From NCBI RefSeq assembly GCF_900100345.1, contig NZ_FMTT01000041.1:1-54906 (forward strand): DNA of 54,906 nucleotides, written 5' to 3'. This document shows, in pieces, positions 42,416 through 50,265 of this stretch. The position numbers and the translations under genes were made by a program. The notes beneath the pieces were generated by a model that was not told where the DNA came from, made no database searches, and saw nothing but the letters and a program-made list of their open reading frames with translations. Position 1 is the first letter of the stretch, and each line of letters starts with the position of its first letter. This DNA comes from Paenibacillus tianmuensis. Lineage in GTDB: Bacteria; Bacillota; Bacilli; Paenibacillales; NBRC-103111.

Positions 42416-44029
42416 TTATTTTTTGCGTGTTTTCACATAAGACGCATAGACGATTTCGCCGGTATCCAGCTTGGCGATTTCGTCGGCCGACCAGCCGGAC
42501 AGCTTGTTGTTGCCGGTGACGCCGGTCAGCTTGATGCTATACTTCGAGGCCAGATACTGCTGAAGCTGCGGCATGTCGGCTTCTTTCAGCTCGCGAAGCT
42601 TCTTCTTGCCTTGAATTTGCCCCAGAACGACGCCGATCGATTCGGCCGCCAAGCTCGTATTCGGCTGAATACGCGCGCTGCCGTAAGCGATGGCGGAGGC
42701 GCCGACGTTTTTGCCGGCCATAATGACGTTGTCGTAATTTTTGAGCAGGAAGCTGCGCAGCGGCATCCCGTATTTGTCCGGGCGGCCCATCTCGATGCCC
42801 CATTTGTTGGCGCTGGTGCCCTGCAGGTCAAGCGGGTAGCCGCCGATGCTCACGTTGTCCCAGAACGATTTCGCCCCGAGCATGTCCGAAGGCTTCAGTA
42901 CGTAATCTGTCTCGTAGTGGTTGTATTCACGGATGTACAGGTAGTTCGGGAACCCGTTCAGCTCCGCTTTCTCCCAGCCGGGCAAGCTTTTGCGGAAATG
43001 GTTCAGGATCAGCGGAATTTCCTTCTTCCCGAGCTCTATCGCATCGGCTACCGATTTGTCGTCCGACGGATCGACCGTATAGATCAGGAAAGCGTTGATA
43101 ATCACTTCGCCGTCCCGCTGGCTCACTGCATTCAGCCCGCGCAGAAACACGCGGTCGTTCGTCGGCTTGTACTTGCTCGTCATGCCCGCGAGGCTGATGG
43201 CGAAGCTGTTGTCCACCGAACCCCAGCCGAATTTGGCGCTGCGATCCTCCTTCGACATATTGTTGAAGCTCTGCTGGAATTTCGCCCAATCGACGTTTTT
43301 GAACTTCATCATCATGCCAGAGCTCATATACTCGATGTTATTTTGCCCGTAGAACTTCTCCAGTCCCGGCATCCGGGTCGCCTGAAGCTTGCTGACCATC
43401 GCGGCGTAATCGGTGTTCTCCACCCAATAGGAGGCGACGATCCGTTTCTTCTGGCCGTCCTTGGTTGTGTAGACGATGCCGTTTAATGCCTGCCCGCCGA
43501 ATTGGCCGGGGTTTTGCTCGATGCTCTCGATCTTGATCCCCTGCTCGACGGGAATGTCCTTTTTCAGCTTGTCAAAATATTGCTCGAATTCCTTCAGCTT
43601 GCGGATTTTGCCGTTGCGGAAGCCGTCGAACAGCTCCTTCGCCCGGCCTTGGACCAGCAGCCGGTGCTGATCGTCGCGGGTTTCGTCTAGGAACAGCATC
43701 TCTCCCTGCAGCACTTGGCCGCCGAACGCACTGCGCGGGTCCAATATTTTGACCTTCAATCCTTCATCTGCCGCAGCGCGGGCCAGATAGAGCCCTTCCA
43801 GTTCGCTGCCGATGACAACGATATCCGTTTGCTCCGCCGGGAGGTCGGATTGTTTGCCGTCCGTCTTGGAGGCGGTTGTGCCGCCGTTCGAATTGTCTTT
43901 ACCTGCGGTTGCCGTTGGGGTCGGAGACGACTTGTCCGCGCTCCGCTGCAGGAACGTATAGACCCCAGCCAGAGCGACCAAGACCACCAGAGCCAGAACA
44001 ACCGTCAGCTTTTTGCCACTAAGTTTCAT
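42416..44029 (-). CDS. membrane-anchored FAD-dependent oxidoreductase
   Basis: A 537-residue protein of the FAD_oxidored (PF12831-like) group. An N-terminal anchor (residues 8-26) and a Ser/Thr/Lys/Gly-rich linker (29-65) precede the dinucleotide fold: DIVVIGSELEGLYLARAAADEGLKV, an acidic strand end (KILDPRSAFGGQ), and a C-terminal FAD contact AGKNVGASAIAYGSARIQP. The central glycine of GxGxxG is Glu here (GSELEG). The anchor implies that the flavin domain is outside the membrane, so FAD export or loading would be needed. Similar genes exist in Paenibacillus. Substrate unknown. Confidence 0.8.
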   Translation of the reverse strand: MKLSGKKLTVVLALVVLVALAGVYTFLQRSADKSSPTPTATAGKDNSNGGTTASKTDGKQSDLPAEQTDIVVIGSELEGLYLARAAADEGLKVKILDPRSAFGGQVLQGEMLFLDETRDDQHRLLVQGRAKELFDGFRNGKIRKLKEFEQYFDKLKKDIPVEQGIKIESIEQNPGQFGGQALNGIVYTTKDGQKKRIVASYWVENTDYAAMVSKLQATRMPGLEKFYGQNNIEYMSSGMMMKFKNVDWAKFQQSFNNMSKEDRSAKFGWGSVDNSFAISLAGMTSKYKPTNDRVFLRGLNAVSQRDGEVIINAFLIYTVDPSDDKSVADAIELGKKEIPLILNHFRKSLPGWEKAELNGFPNYLYIREYNHYETDYVLKPSDMLGAKSFWDNVSIGGYPLDLQGTSANKWGIEMGRPDKYGMPLRSFLLKNYDNVIMAGKNVGASAIAYGSARIQPNTSLAAESIGVVLGQIQGKKKLRELKEADMPQLQQYLASKYSIKLTGVTGNNKLSGWSADEIAKLDTGEIVYASYVKTRKK

Positions 44030-44102
44030 CTCTCTCTCCTTATCTTTCGTTTATGGTAGATACCGGGACAGGGTCCGAAAACGGACAATCCCGGGGGTAC
44101 GT

Positions 44103-44164
44103 TGTTAAGTTTAACATTTTTGGCAGGTGTTCTAAAGTGACCCCCCTAAACAATTTCAGGGGGG
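44103..44164. promoter_or_regulatory. palindrome and G/C hairpin upstream of the FAD gene
   Basis: TGTTAAGTTTAACA (44103-44116) is a perfect palindrome with a 2-bp centre, 74 bp upstream of the FAD oxidoreductase start. CCCCCCT (44141-44147) and AGGGGGG (44158-44164) form a second small hairpin. The first could be an operator, the second a stop between divergent transcripts. Both are positional inferences. Confidence 0.35.
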
Positions 44165-44257
44165 CGAACGATGTAAGGGAAGTCAGGAACTCTTCGCGAA
44201 GGTTCTGAACCATCCTCTTTTCATACTTCATCACATATCGCACCCGGCCTGGTTGAT

Positions 44258-44335
44258 CGACGGGCAACGGACTTTCTCCGCTATTCGAGCGGCGGCGGGT
44301 CCTGTGCTGTCCGTGCGTTCGTCGGGATGGGGACC
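44258..44335 (+). promoter_or_regulatory. structured 5' leader of the SLH protein mRNA
   Basis: CGACG (44258-44262) pairs with CGTCG (44320-44324), ACGGAC (44267-44272) with GTCCGT (44309-44314), and CCGC (44278-44281) with GCGG (44289-44292), giving an extended stem with internal loops ~45 bp before the start codon. It does not match any riboswitch consensus I can recall. It could stabilise the mRNA or regulate translation. The 44030-44366 gap holds no gene. Confidence 0.4.
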
Positions 44336-44369
44336 GCGATACAACCCACTTGACAAAGGAGAATGAATG

Positions 44370-45599
44370 ATGAGCAAAGCATTCAAGAAGACCGTGATTT
44401 CCGGATTAACCTTGGCGATGGTGCTTGGCGGTTCGACCGCGGCTTTCGCCGACGGCAAAGGCAAAGGTCACGACAAGGACAAGGACCGTGACAACCGCGA
44501 CACGATCGTGAAAAAAGTGGATTATGGCAAAGATGTTAATATTAACATTAAGCTGACGTTTGACGACCTGAAGGGCAAGGACGTGGAATGGGCGCAGCGT
44601 TACATCGCTTCTCTCGCTTCCAAGCGCGTATTCGAAGGCTACGAGGACGGCACGTTCCAGCCGCGCAAAACGATCACCCGCATCGAGGCGATTACCGCTG
44701 CAGTTCGCTTGATGGGTCTGCGCGATCAAGCCGAGTCGGCTGATGCGAAAGCGGCTAACCTGAACTTCAAGGATGCGGACAAATTAAAGCAAAAATATCC
44801 GTGGGCGACCGGCTACGTTTCCGTCGCGCTGCAAAACGACTTGTTTACCGAGACGGACGACATGATCCAGCCGGAAAAAGAAGCGGACCGCCTGTGGGCA
44901 ACGACGCTGCTGGTTAAAGCGATGAAGCTGCAGAACGAAGCCAAAGCGAAAATGAACGCCAAGCTTCCGTTCCGCGATGCCGACAAAATTCCTGCCGGTT
45001 CCGTAGGCTATGTCGCCGTGGCGATCGAGAAAAACTTGATTGACGGGTACGAGGACAACACGTTCCGCCCGAACAAGTCGGTATCCCGCGCCGAGCTTGC
45101 CGCGCTGCTGGATCGTACGGGCAGCCAGCTGCCGGACCACGCATCGGTGAAAGGTACGGTAACCGGCGCACTGAACAACAACCTGCTGCCGGTTAAATTG
45201 CAAAACAACGAAGCTCTGAACGTCGAGATGGATTCGAACGTATTCGTATTCCGCAACGGCTCCCGCGTAGCTCCCGGCGACCTGCGTACGGGCGATCAGG
45301 TGCTGATCCGCACGTACGGCGGCAAAGCGATCTACGTCGAAGTGTTGAACACGACCAATGATCCGCAGCAGCAAGTCGACTTTACGGTAACGGGAACGCT
45401 GAACAGCTACACGCTGAACGCCAAAGGCGGACTCGCCAACATTACGATTAACCAAAACGTGAACGGCGGCGTGCAAACGGCTGTTTATGGAGTTGCTCCT
45501 GAAGTCTACATTTCCGGCGACGTCAGCCAGTTGACCGCAGGACGCACTTTGGAGCTGAGAGGCAAAAACCAACTCGTACACACCATCATCATTCGATAA
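44370..45599 (+). CDS. secreted S-layer-homology (SLH) domain protein
   Basis: A 409-residue exported protein. The signal peptide MSKAFKKTVISGLTLAMVLGGSTAAFA is followed by a charged Lys/Asp/Gly stretch. Then come SLH-type repeats: ...YIASLASKRVFEGYEDGTFQPRKTITRIEA, WATGYVSVALQNDLFTETDDMIQPEKEADR and VGYVAVAIEKNLIDGYEDNTFRPNKSVSRAELAALL. These bind pyruvylated cell-wall polymer. The C-terminal half is a beta-rich domain (VTGALNNNLLPVKLQNNEALNVEMDSNVF). AAAGGAG lies 8 nt before this ATG; an adjacent ATG at 44367 is possible. A structured leader precedes it and a strong terminator follows. Confidence 0.9.
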   Translation: MSKAFKKTVISGLTLAMVLGGSTAAFADGKGKGHDKDKDRDNRDTIVKKVDYGKDVNINIKLTFDDLKGKDVEWAQRYIASLASKRVFEGYEDGTFQPRKTITRIEAITAAVRLMGLRDQAESADAKAANLNFKDADKLKQKYPWATGYVSVALQNDLFTETDDMIQPEKEADRLWATTLLVKAMKLQNEAKAKMNAKLPFRDADKIPAGSVGYVAVAIEKNLIDGYEDNTFRPNKSVSRAELAALLDRTGSQLPDHASVKGTVTGALNNNLLPVKLQNNEALNVEMDSNVFVFRNGSRVAPGDLRTGDQVLIRTYGGKAIYVEVLNTTNDPQQQVDFTVTGTLNSYTLNAKGGLANITINQNVNGGVQTAVYGVAPEVYISGDVSQLTAGRTLELRGKNQLVHTIIIR

Positions 45600-45640
45600 A
45601 TGAGAGAAAACGATTAAAAAAGGTTAGAGTTGCAACGGGA

Positions 45641-45691
45641 AACGGACCTTCCTGCAGCCATGTCAGATGCTGCTGGAAGGTCCGTTTTTTT
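45641..45691 (+). terminator. strong terminator of the SLH gene
   Basis: AACGGACCTTCC (45641-45652) and GGAAGGTCCGTT (45675-45686) pair perfectly with an inner GCAGC/GCTGC stem, and are followed by seven T. The remainder of 45692-45855 shows no gene. Confidence 0.95.
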
Positions 45692-45855
45692 ACACGTAGA
45701 TCTGAGATCCTGTTCGAATATACTCGATTTGCTTCATAAATGCGGACAATGCTTTCATCCCTTGTCGAGTCATGCCTCGATACTGTCATCGTACCGGATC
45801 ATCCATCGCTTTGCAACACCGGCAGCCGGTTATCCCCGCAGTTGGGCATAGGGGA

Positions 45856-45883
45856 TGGACAGATGCGCCGAACGGTGTATAAT
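45856..45883 (+). promoter_or_regulatory. ilvA promoter
   Basis: -35 TGGACA (45856-45861), 16-bp spacer, -10 TATAAT (45878-45883). The leader to the start codon is only ~65 nt, too short for a T-box, and no attenuator is seen. Confidence 0.6.
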
Positions 45884-45956
45884 TAGGAGAAATTGCGAGC
45901 AAGCCCGTACTGCCGGGCGCGAGACTTACGTACATCGGGTTGGAGGAAAAGCGACT

Positions 45957-47210
45957 ATGACCGCACAGCATATCAAACTAGAGGATATTCTCGTCGCCAG
46001 CCATCTGCTGAAGGACGTCGTACATCAGACCCCCTTGCAAAAAAATTTCATTTTATCCGAAAAATACGGCTGCAACGTGTTCTTGAAGCGGGAGGACTTG
46101 CAGGTGGTCCGCTCGTTCAAAATTCGCGGCGCCTACAATATGATCCGCAGCCTGTCGGAGGATAAGCTGCCCAAAGGCGTCGTATGCGCCAGCGCCGGCA
46201 ACCATGCCCAAGGCGTGGCTTATTCCTGCAAAGCGCTGCAAATTCCCGGCAAAATTTTCATGCCGACGACAACGCCACGGCAAAAAATATCGCAGGTCAA
46301 GCTGTTCGGCGGCCCGTTCGTCGACGTCGTGCTCACCGGGGACACCTTCGACGATTCGCTGCGGGAAGCGCTGGATTACGGAGAGCGCGAAGGATTGTCG
46401 TTCGTTCACCCGTTCGATCATCCGAAGGTCATTGCCGGGCAGGGCACCGTCGGTCTGGAGCTGATGAACGATATGCAGGGTCCGGTCGACTACGTATTCG
46501 CCGGGATCGGCGGCGGCGGACTCATCGCCGGCATGAGCACATATATCAAGGGCGTCAGCCCGACCACTCAGATCGTCGGTGTGGAAACGACCGGAGCGCC
46601 TTCGATGCGGCAATCGGTCGATTCGGGCGAGATCGTCACGCTCGGCGAGATCGACAAATTCGTTGACGGCACAGCGGTCAAGCGGGTCGGTGAGCTGACG
46701 TACGACATCTGCCACGAGCTCCTTGACGATATCATCGTCGTGCCGGAAGGCAAAGTGTGCACGACGATTCTTGAACTGTACAACGAGAACGCCATCGTGG
46801 CGGAGCCGGCCGGAGCGCTGTCGGTGGCAGCGCTGGAGTTTTACCGTGAGGAGATCGCCGGCAAAAATGTCGTGTGCGTCATCAGCGGCGGCAATAACGA
46901 CATCGACCGGATGCAGGAGATCAAGGAGCGGTCGCTCATCTACGAGGGCCTGAAGCATTACTTCATCGTCAACTTTCCGCAGCGCGCAGGCGCTTTGCGG
47001 GAGTTTCTCGAATATGTGCTCGGACCGACCGACGACATCACACGGTTCGAGTATACGAAGAAAACAAGCAAAGAAAACGGTCCTGCGCTTGTCGGTATCG
47101 AGCTCAAGCACAAGGACGATTACGGTCCGCTGATCGAACGGATGGAGCAGCGCGGGCTGCGGTTCAGCGAGATTAATAAGGACCCGAACTTGTTTAATTT
47201 GTTGATCTAA
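45957..47210 (+). CDS. ilvA: threonine ammonia-lyase
   Basis: A 417-residue PLP enzyme that converts L-threonine to 2-oxobutanoate and ammonia, the first step of isoleucine synthesis. The PLP lysine is Lys55 in RSFKIRGAYN; the phosphate loop is GIGGGGLIAG, and SAGNHAQGVAYS is the substrate loop. The C-terminal ~85 residues (YFIVNFPQRAGALREFLEYVLGPTDDI) form a single ACT-like regulatory domain, as in the Bacillus-type biosynthetic enzyme (~420 residues). ATG 45957 has GGAGG ~10 nt upstream. It stands alone with its own promoter and terminator. Confidence 0.93.
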   Translation: MTAQHIKLEDILVASHLLKDVVHQTPLQKNFILSEKYGCNVFLKREDLQVVRSFKIRGAYNMIRSLSEDKLPKGVVCASAGNHAQGVAYSCKALQIPGKIFMPTTTPRQKISQVKLFGGPFVDVVLTGDTFDDSLREALDYGEREGLSFVHPFDHPKVIAGQGTVGLELMNDMQGPVDYVFAGIGGGGLIAGMSTYIKGVSPTTQIVGVETTGAPSMRQSVDSGEIVTLGEIDKFVDGTAVKRVGELTYDICHELLDDIIVVPEGKVCTTILELYNENAIVAEPAGALSVAALEFYREEIAGKNVVCVISGGNNDIDRMQEIKERSLIYEGLKHYFIVNFPQRAGALREFLEYVLGPTDDITRFEYTKKTSKENGPALVGIELKHKDDYGPLIERMEQRGLRFSEINKDPNLFNLLI

Positions 47211-47219
47211 GCCAACATG

Positions 47220-47265
47220 AACAAGCCTGACGAAAAGGGAGCGATCCCTTCCGTCAGGCTTGTTT
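47220..47265 (+). terminator. ilvA terminator
   Basis: AACAAGCCTGACG (47220-47232) pairs perfectly with CGTCAGGCTTGTT (47252-47264); an inner AAGGGA/TCCCTT stem strengthens it. It is T-tailed and lies 10 bp after the stop. Confidence 0.93.
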
Positions 47266-47271
47266 GCGTCG

Positions 47272-47621
47272 TCAGGCCGGATGGTTTTCCTGCGCTTTGG
47301 AGCGGTCCGGCGGCGCAGCAGCCGTTTTGTCGAACTTAAACCAACGATTCAGCAAGCCGTACACGAGCTTCGATTCCTTCGTCAGCAGCGGTCCGAGAAT
47401 CGCCAAAATCAATACGTACAGCGCGGCGAACGGCTGCAGGACGGTCATCAGTCCGCCAGCTTTTCCGAGATTGGCCATAATGATGGAGAACTCTCCCCGG
47501 GAGACGATCGTCAGCCCGATGTTGGACGAAGCTTTCGGAGATAGCCCGGCGCTTCGCCCGGCCAGCATCCCGCCACGTAATTGCCGACGAGCGTCAGCAG
47601 CACCGCTTTGGTCGATTGCAA
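47272..47621 (-). pseudogene. CPA2/KefB-type cation:proton antiporter, C-terminal remnant with frameshift
   Basis: From 47621 down, LQSTKAVLLTLVGNYVAG reads in one frame. The sequence then continues in another as LAGRSAGLSPKASSNIGLTIVSRGEFSIIMANLG to the stop at 47272. Together these match the last membrane helices of CPA2 antiporters (the GLTIVSRGEFS motif), but a single-base loss near 47565 breaks the frame and everything upstream is missing, cut at the neighbouring terminator. A short C-terminal product from 47568 is possible but unlikely to be functional. Confidence 0.75.
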
Positions 47622-47624
47622 ATG

Positions 47625-47660
47625 CAAAAAAAGCCGGAGGCTCTTGCGAACCTCGGCTTT
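47625..47660 (-). terminator. aminotransferase terminator
   Basis: On the minus strand AGCCGAGG (47651-47658) pairs with CCTCCGGCT (47632-47640), one bulged base, followed by seven T. It begins right after the aminotransferase stop and marks the truncation point of the antiporter remnant. Confidence 0.88.
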
Positions 47661-47663
47661 TTC

Positions 47664-48971
47664 TTATTTCGCGGCGACATTTTGGAGATCCAGAACGCCT
47701 TGGTAGATCGTTTCGAACAGCTCGTCGATATTCGCTTCCTCGATGCAGGAAAAGGCGACGCGGAGATCGGTTTCGCCGAGGGCGATCGTCCCGACGCCGT
47801 ACTTATCGAGCAGGTGCAAGCGCAGCGTTTCGGCGTCGACCGTCTTCAGCTTCAGGCACATAAAGTAGCCGGAGTTGAACGGGTAGTAATCCCATACCTG
47901 ATCGAATTTGCTGGTATCGAGCAGCGCTTTGACGCGGTTGGCGCGGGCTTTCATGATGTCGAATTTCTCCTGCTTCTGGGCTTTGAAGTCCGGCGATTGC
48001 AGCGCATGCAGCACGAACGTCTGCGACGGATGCGGGCCGCTGGAAATCGTCGCACGGATAATGCCCATCGTTTTTTGCTCCAGAGCCGCCAGCGTCGCAT
48101 CGCTTTGTCCGACGTACGTAATAAAGCCGACGCGGAAGCCCCACACGTATTCTTCCTTCGTCGCGCCGTCGATCTTGACCGACAGCACGCGCGGATGAAG
48201 CCCCGCCAATTGGCCGGCAAGCGACTCGTGCAGCGATTCTTCGAAGAACAGGCCGAAGTAAGCGTCGTCCGTGACGGCCACGACGTTGATGCCGGCTTCC
48301 GCCGCTTCCTTAATCGCCGCTACGATGGCGCGTCCTTCTTCGGGAGCCGGCGTGTAGCCGGTCGGGTTGTTCGGGAAGTTCAGCACGACGATGGCTTTGC
48401 CTTTGCTCTTTTGCGCAAGCAGGGCGTCGCGGAGCGCTGCCGCGTTGAACTGACGGTCTTCCGTGTAGAGCGGGTAGTATACGAGCTCGGCGCCACGGCG
48501 AATGCCGAAGGTCAGCTCGTAGTTTTCCCAGTTTTTATCCGGAATGATGACGGCGTCTCCGGGACCGGCGAACAAATCCGCCACGATGCTCAGTCCGTGG
48601 GTAAGCGCATTCGTCACGATCGGATTGCCGAGGTTTTTGCCCTGAAGGGACGGATTTTCCTCGATCATCTTGCTGCGCCATGCGGTGCGAAGCTCCGGCT
48701 TGCCCGCCGGCGGGGCATATTCGTAAATGTCCTTCGGATTGTAAGTGGACAGTGTATCTTGGATGACTTTCAGATGCATCGGCTGACCGTTCTCCAGCGC
48801 CGTGCCGATGGTGGCGTTGAACTTCTTGGCCTTTGCCTTCGCTTCGGCGGATTGGCTCAGGATGCCGACCTTCGGAAAATAAATTTGTTTGCCGAGCTCG
48901 GACAGCATCTCGTAGACGTGCGGGTTTTCCTTTTGAATGGTTTCATTTAAACTTTGGGCAAGAGGGTTCAT
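47664..48971 (-). CDS. class I/II PLP aminotransferase
   Basis: A 435-residue fold-type-I aminotransferase. NFPNNPTGYTPAPEEG holds the conserved Asn-Pro motif; VAVTDDAYFGLFFE has the Asp/Tyr that contact PLP; KIDGATKEEYVWGFRVGFI has the Schiff-base lysine, and LRVAFSC the substrate-binding Arg. Unusually for the class, the N-terminal domain starts with a family-specific segment (ENPHVYEMLSELGKQIYFPKVGILSQSAEAK). Start at 48971 follows GGAAGGA at 9 nt. The amino donor/acceptor cannot be deduced. Confidence 0.88.
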   Translation of the reverse strand: MNPLAQSLNETIQKENPHVYEMLSELGKQIYFPKVGILSQSAEAKAKAKKFNATIGTALENGQPMHLKVIQDTLSTYNPKDIYEYAPPAGKPELRTAWRSKMIEENPSLQGKNLGNPIVTNALTHGLSIVADLFAGPGDAVIIPDKNWENYELTFGIRRGAELVYYPLYTEDRQFNAAALRDALLAQKSKGKAIVVLNFPNNPTGYTPAPEEGRAIVAAIKEAAEAGINVVAVTDDAYFGLFFEESLHESLAGQLAGLHPRVLSVKIDGATKEEYVWGFRVGFITYVGQSDATLAALEQKTMGIIRATISSGPHPSQTFVLHALQSPDFKAQKQEKFDIMKARANRVKALLDTSKFDQVWDYYPFNSGYFMCLKLKTVDAETLRLHLLDKYGVGTIALGETDLRVAFSCIEEANIDELFETIYQGVLDLQNVAAK

Positions 48972-49217
48972 GACGGTCCATCCTTCCATGTTCTTCATTG
49001 CTTACATTAGACCATATTATAACACTTTTCGTACGGCAGCGTCACGGAGTTTCGGATTTAACGACAGAGACCGCCTGCAAGGGGCGGGGAACGGGCATAC
49101 GGGCAAATTTGCCGGGGAGGCTTGGTTTTCCCAAAGAAGCTGTGTTACCATAGGGGCAGCAAAAATATGGGTGCGGATTGGCGTGAGGAGCGACGATCCG
49201 CAGAGCGGGGGACAATG

Positions 49218-49994
49218 ATGTCGGCCATTCTACGATACGAGAAAATTATGGAGCTGCTCATGGCGCACCGTGAGGTGTCCGTTGCGGATTTGGCGGGCAA
49301 GCTCGGGGTGACGGGCAAGACGATCCGGCAGGATCTCGAGAAGCTGGAAAGCAAAGGACTGCTGCACCGGACTCACGGCGGCGCCGTGCTGGCCAATGAA
49401 GGCTACTCCGGCCTGTTGGCCGGGCTCGCGCCGAATCCGAAGCATCCGGACGAGAAGCGGGAGGCGGCGGAGTGGGCGCTGCGGTTCGTCGAGCCGAACG
49501 ACATTATCGCGCTAGACAGCGGCAGCACGACGCTGGAGATGGCCAAGCTGCTCGACAATGCGCCGCTGACGGTCATCACGAACGATCTGCATATCATCAG
49601 CGAGCTGATCAAGAAGGACCGCGTACGGCTGGTCGTCCCCGGCGGCTTCCGCAGCCGGAATATGCTGGTCAGCGAAGAAGCCGCGGAATTTCTCAGTAGG
49701 CTGAACGTGCAGAAGGCGTTCCTGTCCACGACCGGGATTCACCCGGAGTATGGATTTACGATCTTCACCCATTCCCACGTCGGGCAAAAACGGGCGATGA
49801 TCGATTCCGCGAAGCAGGTGTTTTGCGTGGCGGACCACAGCAAGTTCGACAAGTGCGCCCTGATCACGTTCGCGAAGCTGTCCGAAATCGGCGTGATCGT
49901 GACCGATCCGTATTTGCCGGAGGAGACGGCGCGAAGCTACGAAGCGGCAGGCACGCAAATCGAGCGGAACCGGCGGAGCCGAGTCGGAAGGTAG
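49218..49994 (+). CDS. DeoR-family transcriptional regulator
   Basis: A 258-residue DeoR-type sugar regulator. N-terminal helix-turn-helix: ILRYEKIMELLMAHREVSVADLAGKLGVTGKTIRQDLEKLESKGLLHRTHGGA (the signature), followed by a DeoR sensor domain with IALDSGSTTLEMAKLL, VVPGGFRSRNMLVS and FCVADHSKFDKCALITFAKLSEI. These bind phosphorylated sugars. GGGGGA lies 6 nt before this ATG; an adjacent ATG at 49215 is possible. It precedes kduI by 271 bp and may bind the repeats at 50171-50215. Confidence 0.9.
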   Translation: MSAILRYEKIMELLMAHREVSVADLAGKLGVTGKTIRQDLEKLESKGLLHRTHGGAVLANEGYSGLLAGLAPNPKHPDEKREAAEWALRFVEPNDIIALDSGSTTLEMAKLLDNAPLTVITNDLHIISELIKKDRVRLVVPGGFRSRNMLVSEEAAEFLSRLNVQKAFLSTTGIHPEYGFTIFTHSHVGQKRAMIDSAKQVFCVADHSKFDKCALITFAKLSEIGVIVTDPYLPEETARSYEAAGTQIERNRRSRVGR

Positions 49995-50170
49995 CGTTGG
50001 AGCGGCATGCTCTCAGATACGGCTTGACCATCCGTCGCGCCGCAGCGAGTGCCGCATGGGGACGCTTGCGATCCGGAAGCCTGCGCATCCGGCCGGCAAA
50101 TGCGCTGAAAAGGGCGGAGGGGGCGAACGAACATGCTCGTTACCTGCGTCTGCGGTTTTGTATGTCCTTA

Positions 50171-50230
50171 TTGGTTCATTTTGGTTCAAAAATAATTCAT
50201 TTGAACTTAAATGAACGTATGGTTTATAAT
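50171..50230 (+). promoter_or_regulatory. kduI promoter with palindrome and direct repeats
   Basis: -35 TTGAAC (50201-50206), 18-bp spacer, -10 TATAAT (50225-50230). TTCATTTGAACTTAAATGAA (50196-50215) is a palindrome with perfect 7-bp arms covering the -35. Upstream, TTGGTTCA repeats at a 10-bp period (50171 and 50181), putting copies on the same DNA face. This fits a DeoR-family operator, and the regulator gene lies just upstream. Confidence 0.65.
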
Positions 50231-50265
50231 AGCAGTGACCATACAAATACGGGAGGAATTATACG

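Noticed and set aside
44258..44335. cyclic-di-GMP or c-di-AMP riboswitch in the SLH leader
   Set aside because: The conserved sequence blocks of those classes that I can recall are absent; only the secondary structure is supported.
45884..45956. T-box or attenuator ahead of ilvA
   Set aside because: The leader is only ~70 nt and shows no specifier stem, T-box sequence or terminator.
47616..48950. 444-codon plus-strand frame opposite the aminotransferase
   Set aside because: Same size as the real gene because it is its frame mirror; no recognisable domain and no ribosome-binding site.
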